NCBI GenBank assembly: GCA_027317045.1
Contig: DAHVFI010000193.1
Location: forward strand, 1 to 11,262
From: Gammaproteobacteria bacterium
GTDB taxonomy: Bacteria > Pseudomonadota > Gammaproteobacteria > Natronospirales > REEB76
Length of the DNA stretch: 11,262 bases
Direction: 5' to 3'
Shown here: one piece after another, positions 1 to 6,368 of the stretch
How positions within the stretch are numbered: position 1 is the stretch's first letter
Layout of the letters: each line of letters begins with the position of its first letter
Made by a program: the position numbers and the translations under genes
Notes under the pieces: generated by a model
Databases searched by the model: none
What the model was told of the DNA's origin: nothing
Seen by the model: the letters and a program-made list of their open reading frames with translations, nothing else

Positions 1-200
1 ACTCCGTACATGCGGCGCAGCTTCTGCTTTTCGTGCAACTGCACCCCGTAATCCGACAGCCGCTTGCGCTTGGCGCCGTGTTGGCCGGGCTGGGATTCGA
101 TGCGGCACTTGGATTCCAGCGGACGCACGCTGCTTTTCAGGAACAGGTCCGTGCCCTCACGCCGGGAGAGTTTGCATTTGGGTCCGAGATAACGAGCCAT
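1..200 (-). CDS. rpsD: 30S ribosomal protein S4 (N-terminal part, 3' end outside window)
   Basis: S4 is a primary 16S rRNA-binding protein, an accuracy factor with S5 and, in E. coli, the autogenous repressor of the alpha operon. The first 66 residues are present, of about 206. They read MARYLGPKCKLSRREGTDLF, then LESKCRIESQPGQHGAKRKR and LSDYGVQLHEKQKLRRMYG. The ATG at 198-200 is 12 nt after the rpsK stop and has GAGG 8 nt upstream. Cys9 and Cys32 fall at positions that are zinc ligands in four-Cys S4 proteins such as that of Thermus; the other two Cys are absent, so no full zinc site is expected. rpoA and rplQ would normally follow outside the window. Confidence 0.97.
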   Translation of the reverse strand, partial: MARYLGPKCKLSRREGTDLFLKSSVRPLESKCRIESQPGQHGAKRKRLSDYGVQLHEKQKLRRMYG

Positions 201-212
201 GAACTGAACCTC

Positions 213-665
213 TTAGACGCGGCGCTTCTTGGGCGGACGGCAGCCATTGTGGGGGATCGGCGTTACGTCCGAGATATTCGCGATCTTGAAACCAATGTTG
301 TGCAGCGAACGCACCGCGGATTCGCGGCCGGGGCCGGGGCCTTTCACCTGTACTTCCAGATTCCTGACGCCGAATTCCTGGGCTGCGTTACCGGCCTTCT
401 CGGCCGCCACCTGCGCCGCAAACGGCGTGCTCTTGCGCGAACCGCGGAAACCGGAACCGCCGGAGGTGGCCCAGCACAGCACGTTGCCCTGACGGTCGGT
501 GATGGTGACGATGGTGTTATTGAAGGACGCATGCACGTGGGCGATGGCGTCCACCACGGTCTTCTTGACGCGCTTGCGCACAGCCGCGGCCGCCGGTGCG
601 GCAGCCGTGCCCTCGGCTTCGGCCGGGACTGGGGTTTCTTTGGGATCTTTGATTTCTTCCGCCAT
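213..665 (-). CDS. rpsK: 30S ribosomal protein S11 with N-terminal extension
   Basis: S11 forms part of the platform of the small subunit near the E site. The product has 150 residues against 129 in E. coli. The core from about residue 30 is highly conserved: VRKRVKKTVVD, HVHASFNNTIVTITDRQGN, SGGSGFRGSRKSTPFAAQVA, VKGPGPGRESAVR and the end TPIPHNGCRPPKKRRV. Asn140-Gly141 matches the Asn-Gly that becomes isoaspartate in E. coli S11. The extra residues are an acidic, Pro/Ala-rich N-terminus (MAEEIKDPKETPVPAEAEGT then APAAAA). The ATG has AGGA 6 nt upstream. An in-frame GTG at 579-581 would cut off the extension but leaves 122 residues, shorter than the family, and has no ribosome-binding site. 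Confidence 0.97.
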   Translation of the reverse strand: MAEEIKDPKETPVPAEAEGTAAAPAAAAVRKRVKKTVVDAIAHVHASFNNTIVTITDRQGNVLCWATSGGSGFRGSRKSTPFAAQVAAEKAGNAAQEFGVRNLEVQVKGPGPGRESAVRSLHNIGFKIANISDVTPIPHNGCRPPKKRRV

Positions 666-691
666 GTCGTGTCCTGCTGTCTCCGGTCGGT

Positions 692-1048
<357 letters not shown>

Positions 1049-1063
1049 TACCTGCCTCTCCTG

Positions 1064-1085
1064 GGAGCGCCGCCTGGGGCGCGCC
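1064..1085 (-). promoter_or_regulatory. Leader hairpin before rpsM
   Basis: The transcript can fold GGCGCGCC with GGCGCTCC around a CCAGGC loop: 7 pairs and one C-U mismatch. It lies between the candidate transcription start and the rpsM ribosome-binding site AGGAG (1058-1062), one base away from it. No T-run follows, so it is not a terminator. In E. coli S4 represses this operon by binding a pseudoknot at the rpsM leader; whether this hairpin is the equivalent is unknown. Confidence 0.4.
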
Positions 1086-1095
1086 AAAACGGGTG

Positions 1096-1124
1096 ATTTT
1101 GCCTACATTTCCTAATTAAATCAA
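1096..1124 (-). promoter_or_regulatory. Candidate sigma-70 promoter of the alpha operon
   Basis: In the rpmJ-rpsM spacer the minus strand reads TTGATT (1124-1119), a 17-bp spacer, and CAAAAT (1101-1096). Each hexamer matches 4 of 6 consensus positions. The region is AT-rich in a GC-rich cluster, and E. coli has its alpha promoter at the same place. Transcription would start near 1089, giving a leader of about 40 nt to rpsM. Confidence 0.4.
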
Positions 1125-1138
1125 TCTCTAACCGCCGC

Positions 1139-1252
1139 TCAGCCCTGGCGCTGCTTGTGCCGGGCATCGCTGCAGATGACCCGCACCACGCCGCCGCGCC
1201 GCACGATCTTGCAGTTGCGGCAGATTTTCTTGACCGAAGTCCGCACTTTCAT
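1139..1252 (-). CDS. rpmJ: 50S ribosomal protein L36 (zinc-binding form)
   Basis: L36 is the smallest ribosomal protein, a zinc ribbon in the large subunit. The product has 37 residues: it opens MKVRTSVKKICRNCKIV and ends SDARHKQRQG. The zinc ligands Cys11, Cys14, Cys27 and His32 are all present, so this is the zinc-containing form; one residue is missing in the Cys27-His loop relative to E. coli, as in most bacteria. The ATG has GGGAG 6 nt upstream. It lies 45 nt after secY and closes the spc block; neither infA nor adk is found between secY and this gene. A 90-nt spacer follows before rpsM. Confidence 0.97.
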   Translation of the reverse strand: MKVRTSVKKICRNCKIVRRGGVVRVICSDARHKQRQG

Positions 1253-1263
1253 TTTCCACTCCC

Positions 1264-1281
1264 GCGACGCCCATCCGTCGC
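1264..1281 (-). promoter_or_regulatory. Small GC hairpin directly before the rpmJ ribosome-binding site
   Basis: In the secY-rpmJ spacer the transcript reads GCGACG, a 6-nt loop GATGGG, then CGTCGC: a perfect 6-bp stem. The stem ends exactly where the rpmJ GGGAG (1259-1263) begins. There is no T-run after it, so it is not an intrinsic terminator. A role in setting rpmJ translation or protecting the secY mRNA end is possible but unproven. Confidence 0.45.
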
Positions 1282-1297
1282 ACGTCAATTAGAACGC

Positions 1298-2647
1298 TCA
1301 GCGAACACCGCTGCCGCCGTAACCTTTGAGATTGGCCTTGCGCAACAAGCCTTCGTACTGGTGCGACATCAGGTGCGCCTGCAACTGCGCCATGAAGTCC
1401 ATGACCACGACCACGATGATCAGCAGCGAGGTGCCGCCGAAATAGAACGGCACATTCCAGTACAAAATCAGGAATTCCGGCAGCAAACATACGGCGGTCA
1501 CGTAGACGGCGCCCCAGAACGTCAACTTGGTCAGCACACTGTCCACATAGGCCGCGGTCTGTTGTCCCGGGCGGATGCCGGGAATAAAGGCGCCGGACTT
1601 CTTGAGATTCTCCGCCGTTTCCTTGGAATTGAACACCAGGGCGGTATAGAAGAAACAAAAGAAAACGATCAGGCCGCCGTAAAAAACCACATAAATCGGT
1701 TGCCCCGGCGACATGGCCGCGGCAAAACGCTGCAAGGCCGTGGCCAGCCAGCCGCCGGACTGTTGTCCGAACCAGTTGCCGACCGTGGCCGGAAACAGAA
1801 TGATCGAGGACGCGAAAATCGGCGGGATCACGCCCGCCATGTTGAGCTTCAGCGGCAGATGGCTGGTCTGGGCCGCATACATACGCCGGCCCTGCTGGCG
1901 TTTGGCGTAATTCACCGTGATGCGCCGCTGGCCGCGTTCCACGAATACCACGAAGGCGGTCACGCCCAGTACCAATACCAGAATCACGATGGCGATGAGC
2001 GGGTTCATCTGGCCGGTACGCACCAGGTCCAGGGTTCCGCCGAAGGCCGCCGGCAGACCGGCGACGATGCCGGCGAAAATAATCATGGAAATGCCGTTGC
2101 CGATGCCGCGCTCGGTCACCTGCTCGCCGATCCACATCAGAAACAGGGTGCCGGTCACCAGGCTGATGGTGGCCGTGAACACGAAAGTGAACCCCGGCTG
2201 CACCGCCACGCCCTGGCTCTGGAGCGCCAGGGCCGCGCCCAGGGACTGGAACAGCGCCAGCACCACCGTCCCCCAGCGGGTGTACTTGGTGATGATGCGC
2301 TGGCCGGATTGGCCTTCCTTGCGCAGCTTCTCCAGGCTCGGCACCACCACCGCCAGCATCTGCATGATGATGGAGGCGGAGATATACGGCATGACGCCGA
2401 GCGCAAAAATGGACAGGCGCTTGAGCGCCCCGCCGGAGAACATGTTGAACATGTCCAGCAGGCCGCCGGAGTGTTGACCGAAGAGCCGCGCCAGGGCCGC
2501 AGGGTCAATGCCCGGCACCGGAATATGCGTGCCCACGCGGAACACGATCAAGGCGCCCACCAAGAACAGCACGCGCTTGCGCAAATCGGTGAGCTTCCCG
2601 ATCTGCGACAGGGAAGCCATCATGTTGTTGCCGCCGCTGCGGGACAC
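1298..2647 (-). CDS. secY: Protein translocase channel subunit SecY, GTG start
   Basis: SecY is the membrane pore of the SecYEG translocon. The product has 449 residues (E. coli 443) and is hydrophobic with about ten membrane segments; the first is near residues 25-45 (LFLVGALIVFR). The plug and second segment follow (MFNMFSGGAL at 66-75, then GVMPYISASIIMQM). FLMWIGEQVTERGIGNGIS is at about 169-187. FVERGQRRITVNYAKRQQGR at 235-254 is the cytosolic loop after the sixth segment. Arg359 in AFIPGIRPGQQT corresponds to E. coli Arg357, needed for SecA-driven transport. The end KANLKGYG is typical. The GTG start abuts the rplO stop and has GGAGG 5 nt upstream. ATG codons 9 and 10 are alternatives without a good ribosome-binding site. 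Confidence 0.98.
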   Translation of the reverse strand: MSRSGGNNMMASLSQIGKLTDLRKRVLFLVGALIVFRVGTHIPVPGIDPAALARLFGQHSGGLLDMFNMFSGGALKRLSIFALGVMPYISASIIMQMLAVVVPSLEKLRKEGQSGQRIITKYTRWGTVVLALFQSLGAALALQSQGVAVQPGFTFVFTATISLVTGTLFLMWIGEQVTERGIGNGISMIIFAGIVAGLPAAFGGTLDLVRTGQMNPLIAIVILVLVLGVTAFVVFVERGQRRITVNYAKRQQGRRMYAAQTSHLPLKLNMAGVIPPIFASSIILFPATVGNWFGQQSGGWLATALQRFAAAMSPGQPIYVVFYGGLIVFFCFFYTALVFNSKETAENLKKSGAFIPGIRPGQQTAAYVDSVLTKLTFWGAVYVTAVCLLPEFLILYWNVPFYFGGTSLLIIVVVVMDFMAQLQAHLMSHQYEGLLRKANLKGYGGSGVR

Positions 2648-3082
2648 TCAGTCCTCCACCTTGCCGCCGGCCGCTTTGATGGCCGCCATGGCCCCTTTGG
2701 TGGCCTGCACGCCTTTGAGTGTGACTTTTTTCTTGAGCTCGCCGGCCAGAATGACCTTGACCTTTTCGGTCTGCAGCGGCACCAGACCCGCGGCTTTGAG
2801 CGCGAGTATGTCGATCACCTCGGCCTCGACACGCGCCAAGGCTTCGAGACGCACTTCCGCACGCGTCGGTTTGATATGTGAACGAAAGCCGACTTTGGGC
2901 AGACGCCGCTGCAGCGGCATCTGGCCGCCCTCGAAACCCACCTTGTGATAACCGCCTTTGCGGGCGTACTGGCCCTTGTGACCCTTGCCGGAAGTCTTGC
3001 CCAGACCGGAACCGATACCGCGGCCCAGGCGCTTCTTGCCGGTCTTGCTGCCAACGGCCGGTGAAAGCGTGTTAAGACGCAT
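2648..3082 (-). CDS. rplO: 50S ribosomal protein L15
   Basis: L15 is a late-assembly protein of the large subunit. The product has 144 residues, the E. coli length. The glycine- and lysine-rich N-terminal extension, which threads through rRNA, is obvious: MRLNTLSPAVGSK, KRLGRGIGSGLGKTSGKGHK and GGYHKVGFEGGQMPLQRRLP. The C-terminal globular part ends ATKGAMAAIKAAGGKVED. The chosen ATG at 3080-3082 has a strong GAGGAG 8 nt upstream. The TGA stop is directly followed by the secY GTG, so the two genes abut. Confidence 0.98.
   Translation of the reverse strand: MRLNTLSPAVGSKTGKKRLGRGIGSGLGKTSGKGHKGQYARKGGYHKVGFEGGQMPLQRRLPKVGFRSHIKPTRAEVRLEALARVEAEVIDILALKAAGLVPLQTEKVKVILAGELKKKVTLKGVQATKGAMAAIKAAGGKVED
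2653..2657 (-). promoter_or_regulatory. Ribosome-binding site of secY inside rplO
   Basis: GGAGG is 5 nt before the GTG at 2647 and is part of the last codons of rplO (Val-Glu-Asp). It supports the GTG start over the ATG codons at SecY residues 9 and 10. Confidence 0.6.
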
Positions 3083-3084
3083 AT

Positions 3085-3279
3085 TCAATTCTCCTCGACC
3101 CGCAACAGGTAGGACACTTTCTCGATCAGGCCGCGTACTTGCGGCGTGTCCTGCACGCTGACGGTGTGGTGCAAGCGGCGCAACCCCAGGCCACGCACGC
3201 AATCACGGTGGTTAGGCAAGCGCCCGAAGGGGCTCCCCACCAGCGTGACCTTGATTTCTTTGCCTTTAGTCCTGGCCAT
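3085..3279 (-). CDS. rpmD: 50S ribosomal protein L30
   Basis: L30 is a small protein of the large subunit. The product has 64 residues (E. coli 59). It reads MARTKGKEIKVTLVGSPFGR at the start and has the signature GLRRLHHTVSVQDTPQVRG, ending LLRVEEN. The ATG at 3277-3279 lies 4 nt after the rpsE stop with GGGG upstream inside rpsE; a longer frame upstream only shadows rpsE. The codons for the final Glu-Glu are GAGGAG and serve as the rplO ribosome-binding site. Only 2 nt separate it from rplO. Confidence 0.97.
   Translation of the reverse strand: MARTKGKEIKVTLVGSPFGRLPNHRDCVRGLGLRRLHHTVSVQDTPQVRGLIEKVSYLLRVEEN
3091..3096 (-). promoter_or_regulatory. Ribosome-binding site of rplO inside rpmD
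   Basis: GAGGAG lies 8 nt before the rplO ATG at 3082 and is at the same time the two Glu codons near the C-terminus of L30. It fixes the rplO start at 3082 over a longer upstream frame. Confidence 0.75.
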
Positions 3280-3283
3280 GGCA

Positions 3284-3796
3284 TTAACCCCTGATTTCGT
3301 CCAGCGTCTTGCCGCGTTTGGCGGCGACGTCATGAGGCGAACGCTGCGCAGTGAGTGCATTCATGGTGGCGCGCACCACATTGATGGGGTTGCGCGAACC
3401 GTAGCTCTTGGCCAGCACGTTCTTGACACCCGCAACTTCCAATATGGCGCGCATGGCGCCGCCGGCGATGATGCCGGTACCGTCGGAGGCCGGCTGCATG
3501 TAGACGCGCGTGGCACCGTGACGCGCGTTGATGGCGTAATACAGGGTGCCCTCGCGCAACTGCACGTGATGCAGGTTCTTGCGCGCATGTTCCATGGCCT
3601 TGGAGACGGCATTCGGCACTTCCCGCGCCTTGCCGTAACCGAAGCCCACTTTGCCGGCGCCGTCGCCGACCACCGTGAGCGCCGTGAAACCGAACTGGCG
3701 GCCGCCCTTGACCACCTTGGCGACGCGGTTCACCGACACCAGCTTTTCCTGCAGGCCGTCGTTGCTGCTCGGTAGGTTTTCAATCTTTTTTGCCAT
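3284..3796 (-). CDS. rpsE: 30S ribosomal protein S5
   Basis: S5 sits at the mRNA entrance and with S4 controls decoding accuracy. The product has 170 residues (E. coli 167). It contains an N-terminal dsRBD-like fold: EKLVSVNRVAKVVKGGRQFG at about 17-36, then FTALTVVGDGAGKVGFGYGK and AREVPNAVSKAMEHARKN. The C-terminal part has MQPASDGTGIIAGGAMRAIL, AKSYGSRNPINVVRAT and the end AAKRGKTLDEIRG. The ATG is preceded by AAGGTG, formed with the rplR stop. The stop TAA is 4 nt from rpmD, whose ribosome-binding site is inside the last codons of this gene. Confidence 0.99.
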   Translation of the reverse strand: MAKKIENLPSSNDGLQEKLVSVNRVAKVVKGGRQFGFTALTVVGDGAGKVGFGYGKAREVPNAVSKAMEHARKNLHHVQLREGTLYYAINARHGATRVYMQPASDGTGIIAGGAMRAILEVAGVKNVLAKSYGSRNPINVVRATMNALTAQRSPHDVAAKRGKTLDEIRG

Positions 3797-3804
3797 GCTG
3801 CACC

Positions 3805-4173
3805 TTAAAACTGCAAACCGTGTTCACGCGCGGCATCGGCCAGAGCCTTGACGCGTCCATGGAAGCGGAAACCGGAGCGATCGAAGGCGACCGCCGTGAT
3901 CCCGGCTAGTTTGGCTTTCTCGGCGATCGCCTTACCCACCGCGGCAGCCGCGGCGATGTTACCGGTATGCTTCAAGTCTTTCTTGACCGCGCTTTCCAGG
4001 GTGGATGCCGCGGCCACTACCTTGTCGCCCTCGGGCGCAAGAATCTGCGCGTAAATGTGGCTGGGCGTGCGATGCACGCACAGGCGATAGGCCCGTAGCT
4101 CGCGGATCCTGGCGCGCGCGCGGCGCGCGCGGCGCAGGCGCGCGAGTTTCTTTTCCATCGGTTTCTTGTCCAT
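3805..4173 (-). CDS. rplR: 50S ribosomal protein L18 (start uncertain: 4173 or 4158)
   Basis: L18 binds 5S rRNA together with L5. From the first ATG the product has 122 residues. From the second ATG (4156-4158) it has 117, exactly the E. coli length, and MEKKLARLRRARRAR then lines up with E. coli MDKKSARIRRATRAR without gaps. The first ATG has the weak GGGTGG upstream and the second has none better, so I keep the longer form with a warning. The five-codon difference (MDKKP then MEKK) looks like a short tandem duplication. Family parts seen: CVHRTPSHIYAQILAP, AASTLESAV, GKAIAEKAKLAGI, FDRSGFRFHGRVKALADAAR and the end HGLQF. The Arg-rich N-terminus, which is the 5S rRNA-binding arm, is encoded by an almost pure CG tract. 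Confidence 0.96.
   Translation of the reverse strand: MDKKPMEKKLARLRRARRARARIRELRAYRLCVHRTPSHIYAQILAPEGDKVVAAASTLESAVKKDLKHTGNIAAAAAVGKAIAEKAKLAGITAVAFDRSGFRFHGRVKALADAAREHGLQF
4144..4173 (-). repeat. Imperfect 15-nt tandem duplication at the rplR start
   Basis: Two adjacent units, 4173-4159 and 4158-4144, read ATGGACAAGAAACCG and ATGGAAAAGAAACTC and agree at 12 of 15 positions. Each begins with ATG, so the gene has two in-frame starts with nearly identical context. Confidence 0.6.
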
Positions 4174-4188
4174 CGCTCACACCACCCG

Positions 4189-4722
4189 TTATTTCTTCTT
4201 GGCCTCTTTGAGGACCACGCGCTCATTGGTGTAGCGCACACCCTTGCCCTTGTAGGGTTCCGGCGGCCGGAAGCCGCGAATATCGGCGGCTACCTGGCCT
4301 ACCTTTTGACGATCCGTGCCCTTGATGACGATTTCCGTCTGGCTCGGGGTTTCAATGCTGATGCCGTCCGGCACTTTGTAGTTCACCGCATGGGAAAACC
4401 CGAGTGTCAGGTTGAGCGTCTTGCCCTGGGTCTGGGCACGGTAGCCAACGCCCACCAGTTCGAGTTTCTTCTGGAAGCCCTGGGTCACGCCTTTTACGGC
4501 GTTGTTCAACAGCGCACGCACGGTGCCGGCGCAGGCATCCGCTTCGGGATGGCCTTCCTTCACGGCCACGTGCAGCACGCCGTTGTCGTTCTTCACCACC
4601 ACCCCCGGATGTACGGCCAGCGTCAGACTGGCCTTGGCGCCTTTTATGGTCACGGCACTGGCGGACACCATGGCTTCAACGCCCTTGGGCAGCGGAATCG
4701 GTTGACTGGCAATTCTGGACAT
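4189..4722 (-). CDS. rplF: 50S ribosomal protein L6
   Basis: L6 lies near the factor-binding site and sarcin-ricin loop. The product has 177 residues, the E. coli length. The N-terminus MSRIASQPIPLPKGVEAMV and the C-terminal rRNA-binding signature PPEPYKGKGVRYTNE are clear; in between are the two duplicated L6 domains with KLELVGVGYRAQTQGK and IVIKGTDRQKVGQVAADIRG. The ATG at 4720-4722 follows AAGGA by about 8 nt. A 25-residue upstream extension of the frame only overlaps rpsH and was discarded. The stop precedes rplR by 15 nt. Confidence 0.98.
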   Translation of the reverse strand: MSRIASQPIPLPKGVEAMVSASAVTIKGAKASLTLAVHPGVVVKNDNGVLHVAVKEGHPEADACAGTVRALLNNAVKGVTQGFQKKLELVGVGYRAQTQGKTLNLTLGFSHAVNYKVPDGISIETPSQTEIVIKGTDRQKVGQVAADIRGFRPPEPYKGKGVRYTNERVVLKEAKKK

Positions 4723-4744
4723 GACAAAAATCCTTAAGAACCCG

Positions 4745-5140
4745 TTATGAGACGAAGCACAACACTTCGCCGCCCTGGCCGGCGGCGCGCGCGGCACGGT
4801 CGCTCATCACGCCCCGGGGCGTGGAGACAATGACTACCCCCAAGCCACCCAGAACGCGCGGCAATTCATCCTTGCGCTTGTATACACGCAGGCCCGGCTT
4901 GCTGATGCGGCGGATGTGATCAATGACCGGACGGCCCTGGTGGTACTTGAGGGTCACCACCAGCTCGGACTTGCCGTCCTGCTCGCGGCGCACAAAATCC
5001 TCGATGTAGCCCTCGTCCTTGAGCACGCGAGCGATCTCGCACTTGATGTTCGAGGCGGGCATGCTCACGTCCGCGCGGCCCACGAGCTGGCCGTTGCGGA
5101 TGCGGGTGAACATGTCGGCAATGGGATCAGTCATACTCAT
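4745..5140 (-). CDS. rpsH: 30S ribosomal protein S8
   Basis: S8 is a primary 16S rRNA-binding protein (helix 21) and, in E. coli, the translational repressor of the spc operon. The product has 131 residues (E. coli 130). It begins MSMTDPIADMFTRIRNGQ, carries DEGYIEDF, SKPGLRVYKRKDELP, the VVIVSTPRGVMSDRAAR rRNA-binding strand-loop and ends AGQGGEVLCFVS. A GAGGG lies 10 nt before the ATG at 5138-5140, and the interval between them is the perfect palindrome ATATCGATAT. A second ATG two codons later could also serve. The first is preferred because E. coli S8 also starts MSM. Confidence 0.98.
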   Translation of the reverse strand: MSMTDPIADMFTRIRNGQLVGRADVSMPASNIKCEIARVLKDEGYIEDFVRREQDGKSELVVTLKYHQGRPVIDHIRRISKPGLRVYKRKDELPRVLGGLGVVIVSTPRGVMSDRAARAAGQGGEVLCFVS

Positions 5141-5164
5141 ATATCGATATCCCTCAATGAATCC

Positions 5165-5470
5165 TTACCAACTGGCCTTGTGCAGGCCGGGTACATCGCC
5201 GCGCATGGCGGCTTCGCGCAATTTGCTGCGGCCCAGGCCGAATTTTCGATAGTTGCCGCGCGAACGACCGGTCAGCGCACAGCGGTTACGCTGGCGCGCG
5301 GGGCTCGAATCACGCGGCAGCTTGGCGAGCCGGGTGACCGCCGCGTGACGCTCTTCGTCACTGGTCTCCAGGTCACGAATCACGCGCTTCAACTCGGTGC
5401 GCTGCTTGGCATAGCGCTTCATCAGCTTGGCGCGTTTCACTTCACGGTTTATCATGGACGTCTTGGCCAT
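5165..5470 (-). CDS. rpsN: 30S ribosomal protein S14 (zinc-free type)
   Basis: S14 is a small basic protein of the 30S head. The product has 101 residues, equal to E. coli S14. It starts MAKTSMINREVKRAKLMKRY and ends with SPARQRNRCALTGRSRGNYR followed by KFGLGRSKLREAAMRG. Only one Cys is present in the region where the short zinc-binding form has CxxC pairs, so this is the long zinc-independent form. The ribosome-binding site GAGGA overlaps the rplE stop. It lies between rplE and rpsH, as in the standard spc order. Confidence 0.98.
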   Translation of the reverse strand: MAKTSMINREVKRAKLMKRYAKQRTELKRVIRDLETSDEERHAAVTRLAKLPRDSSPARQRNRCALTGRSRGNYRKFGLGRSKLREAAMRGDVPGLHKASW

Positions 5471-5480
5471 GTATCAGTCC

Positions 5481-6020
5481 TCAGTTCCTGAATGGAAAGT
5501 GGAAGGCTTCCAGAAGCGCCCGGGCTTCGGCGTCGGATTTGGCGTTGGTGGTGATGGTGATGTCCATGCCACGCAGCGCATCAATCTGGTCGTATTCGAT
5601 TTCCGGAAAAATGATCTGTTCCTTCACGCCCATGCTGAAGTTGCCGCGGCCGTCGAATGAGCGTCCGCTCACACCGCGGAAATCCCGTACCCGCGGCAGT
5701 GCGACACTGATCAGCCGGTCCAGAAACTCGTACATCTGCGCGCGCCGCAAGGTCACCTTGCAACCCACCGGGTAATCCTCGCGGATCTTGAAGGTGGCGA
5801 TGGATTTCTTGGCCTTGGTGACCACCGGTTTCTGGCCCGCGATCTTGGTCATGTCCGCGACCGCGTTTTCCATGACCTTCTTGTCGGCGGTAGCCTCGCC
5901 CACACCCATGTTGAGGGTGATCTTGGTGATATGCGGCACTTCCATGACGTTCTTGTAATTGAACTTCTGGGTGAGCTGCGGCACCACTGTTTCACGGTAA
6001 AACTTTTGCAATCTCGCCAT
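5481..6020 (-). CDS. rplE: 50S ribosomal protein L5
   Basis: L5 binds 5S rRNA, anchors it in the central protuberance and contacts P-site tRNA and S13. The product has 179 residues, identical in length to E. coli. Family segments are ARLQKFYRETVVPQL, the KITLNMGVGEA strand at about 33-43, GQKPVVTKAKKSIATFKIRE, the P-site loop DFRGVSGRSFDGRGNFSMG and the C-terminal TITTNAKSDAEARALLEAF. A GAGGG overlapping the rplX stop precedes the ATG. rpsN starts 10 nt after its stop. No anomalies were seen. Confidence 0.99.
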   Translation of the reverse strand: MARLQKFYRETVVPQLTQKFNYKNVMEVPHITKITLNMGVGEATADKKVMENAVADMTKIAGQKPVVTKAKKSIATFKIREDYPVGCKVTLRRAQMYEFLDRLISVALPRVRDFRGVSGRSFDGRGNFSMGVKEQIIFPEIEYDQIDALRGMDITITTNAKSDAEARALLEAFHFPFRN

Positions 6021-6031
6021 GCGCGCCGCCC

Positions 6032-6349
6032 TCAGACGTCAACCACTTCTTTATTGGACCGGAAGAAGCGCACCTTGCGGCCGTCCTCCAGCTTGCGGAA
6101 ACCCGCACGATCGCCCTTCTTGGTGACCGGATTGAACAGCATCACCTTGGAGATGTGTATCGACATTTCCTTGTCCACGATGCCGCCGGTGACGCCGGCG
6201 TTCGGATTCGGCCGCACATGGCGCTTCGCCATGTTCACGTTCTCGACGAGCACCCGGTCATTCTCCAGCACCTTGAGGATGGCGCCGCGCCGGCCCTTGT
6301 CCTTGCCGCCGGTGACCACCACTTCATCGCCTTTCTTGATCTTGCTCAT
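6032..6349 (-). CDS. rplX: 50S ribosomal protein L24
   Basis: L24 is an assembly initiator that nucleates the 5' domain of 23S rRNA. The product has 105 residues (E. coli 104). An N-terminal KOW motif is clear: KIKKGDEVVVTGGKDKGRRG at residues 3-22. It is followed by VLVENVNMAKRHVRPNPNAG and the region EMSIHISKVMLFNP. The start is an ATG with GGGAG about 9 nt upstream. The stop is 11 nt before rplE. In E. coli the S8 repressor binds at this junction; I could not recognise an S8-binding hairpin in these few bases. Confidence 0.98.
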   Translation of the reverse strand: MSKIKKGDEVVVTGGKDKGRRGAILKVLENDRVLVENVNMAKRHVRPNPNAGVTGGIVDKEMSIHISKVMLFNPVTKKGDRAGFRKLEDGRKVRFFRSNKEVVDV

Positions 6350-6368
6350 AGTGTTGTTCTCCCGGCGC

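Noticed and set aside
1064..1085. Intrinsic terminator after rpmJ
   Set aside because: The hairpin has no following T-run and lies just before the rpsM ribosome-binding site. It fits a leader structure better.
1128..2135. A 335-codon minus-strand frame overlapping secY and rpmJ
   Set aside because: Alternate frame of secY with Arg/Gly-rich nonsense sequence. SecY and L36 in the other frames are unmistakable.
1157..2881. A 574-codon open frame on the plus strand opposite secY and rplO
   Set aside because: Its product is rich in His, Arg, Gln and Gly with no domain or membrane pattern, and it lies antisense to strongly conserved genes. GC-rich codon use on the minus strand leaves this frame free of stops.
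6021..6031. S8 repressor-binding site at the rplX-rplE junction, as in E. coli
   Set aside because: The 11-nt spacer and its flanks show no hairpin that I can match to the S8 target of 16S rRNA.
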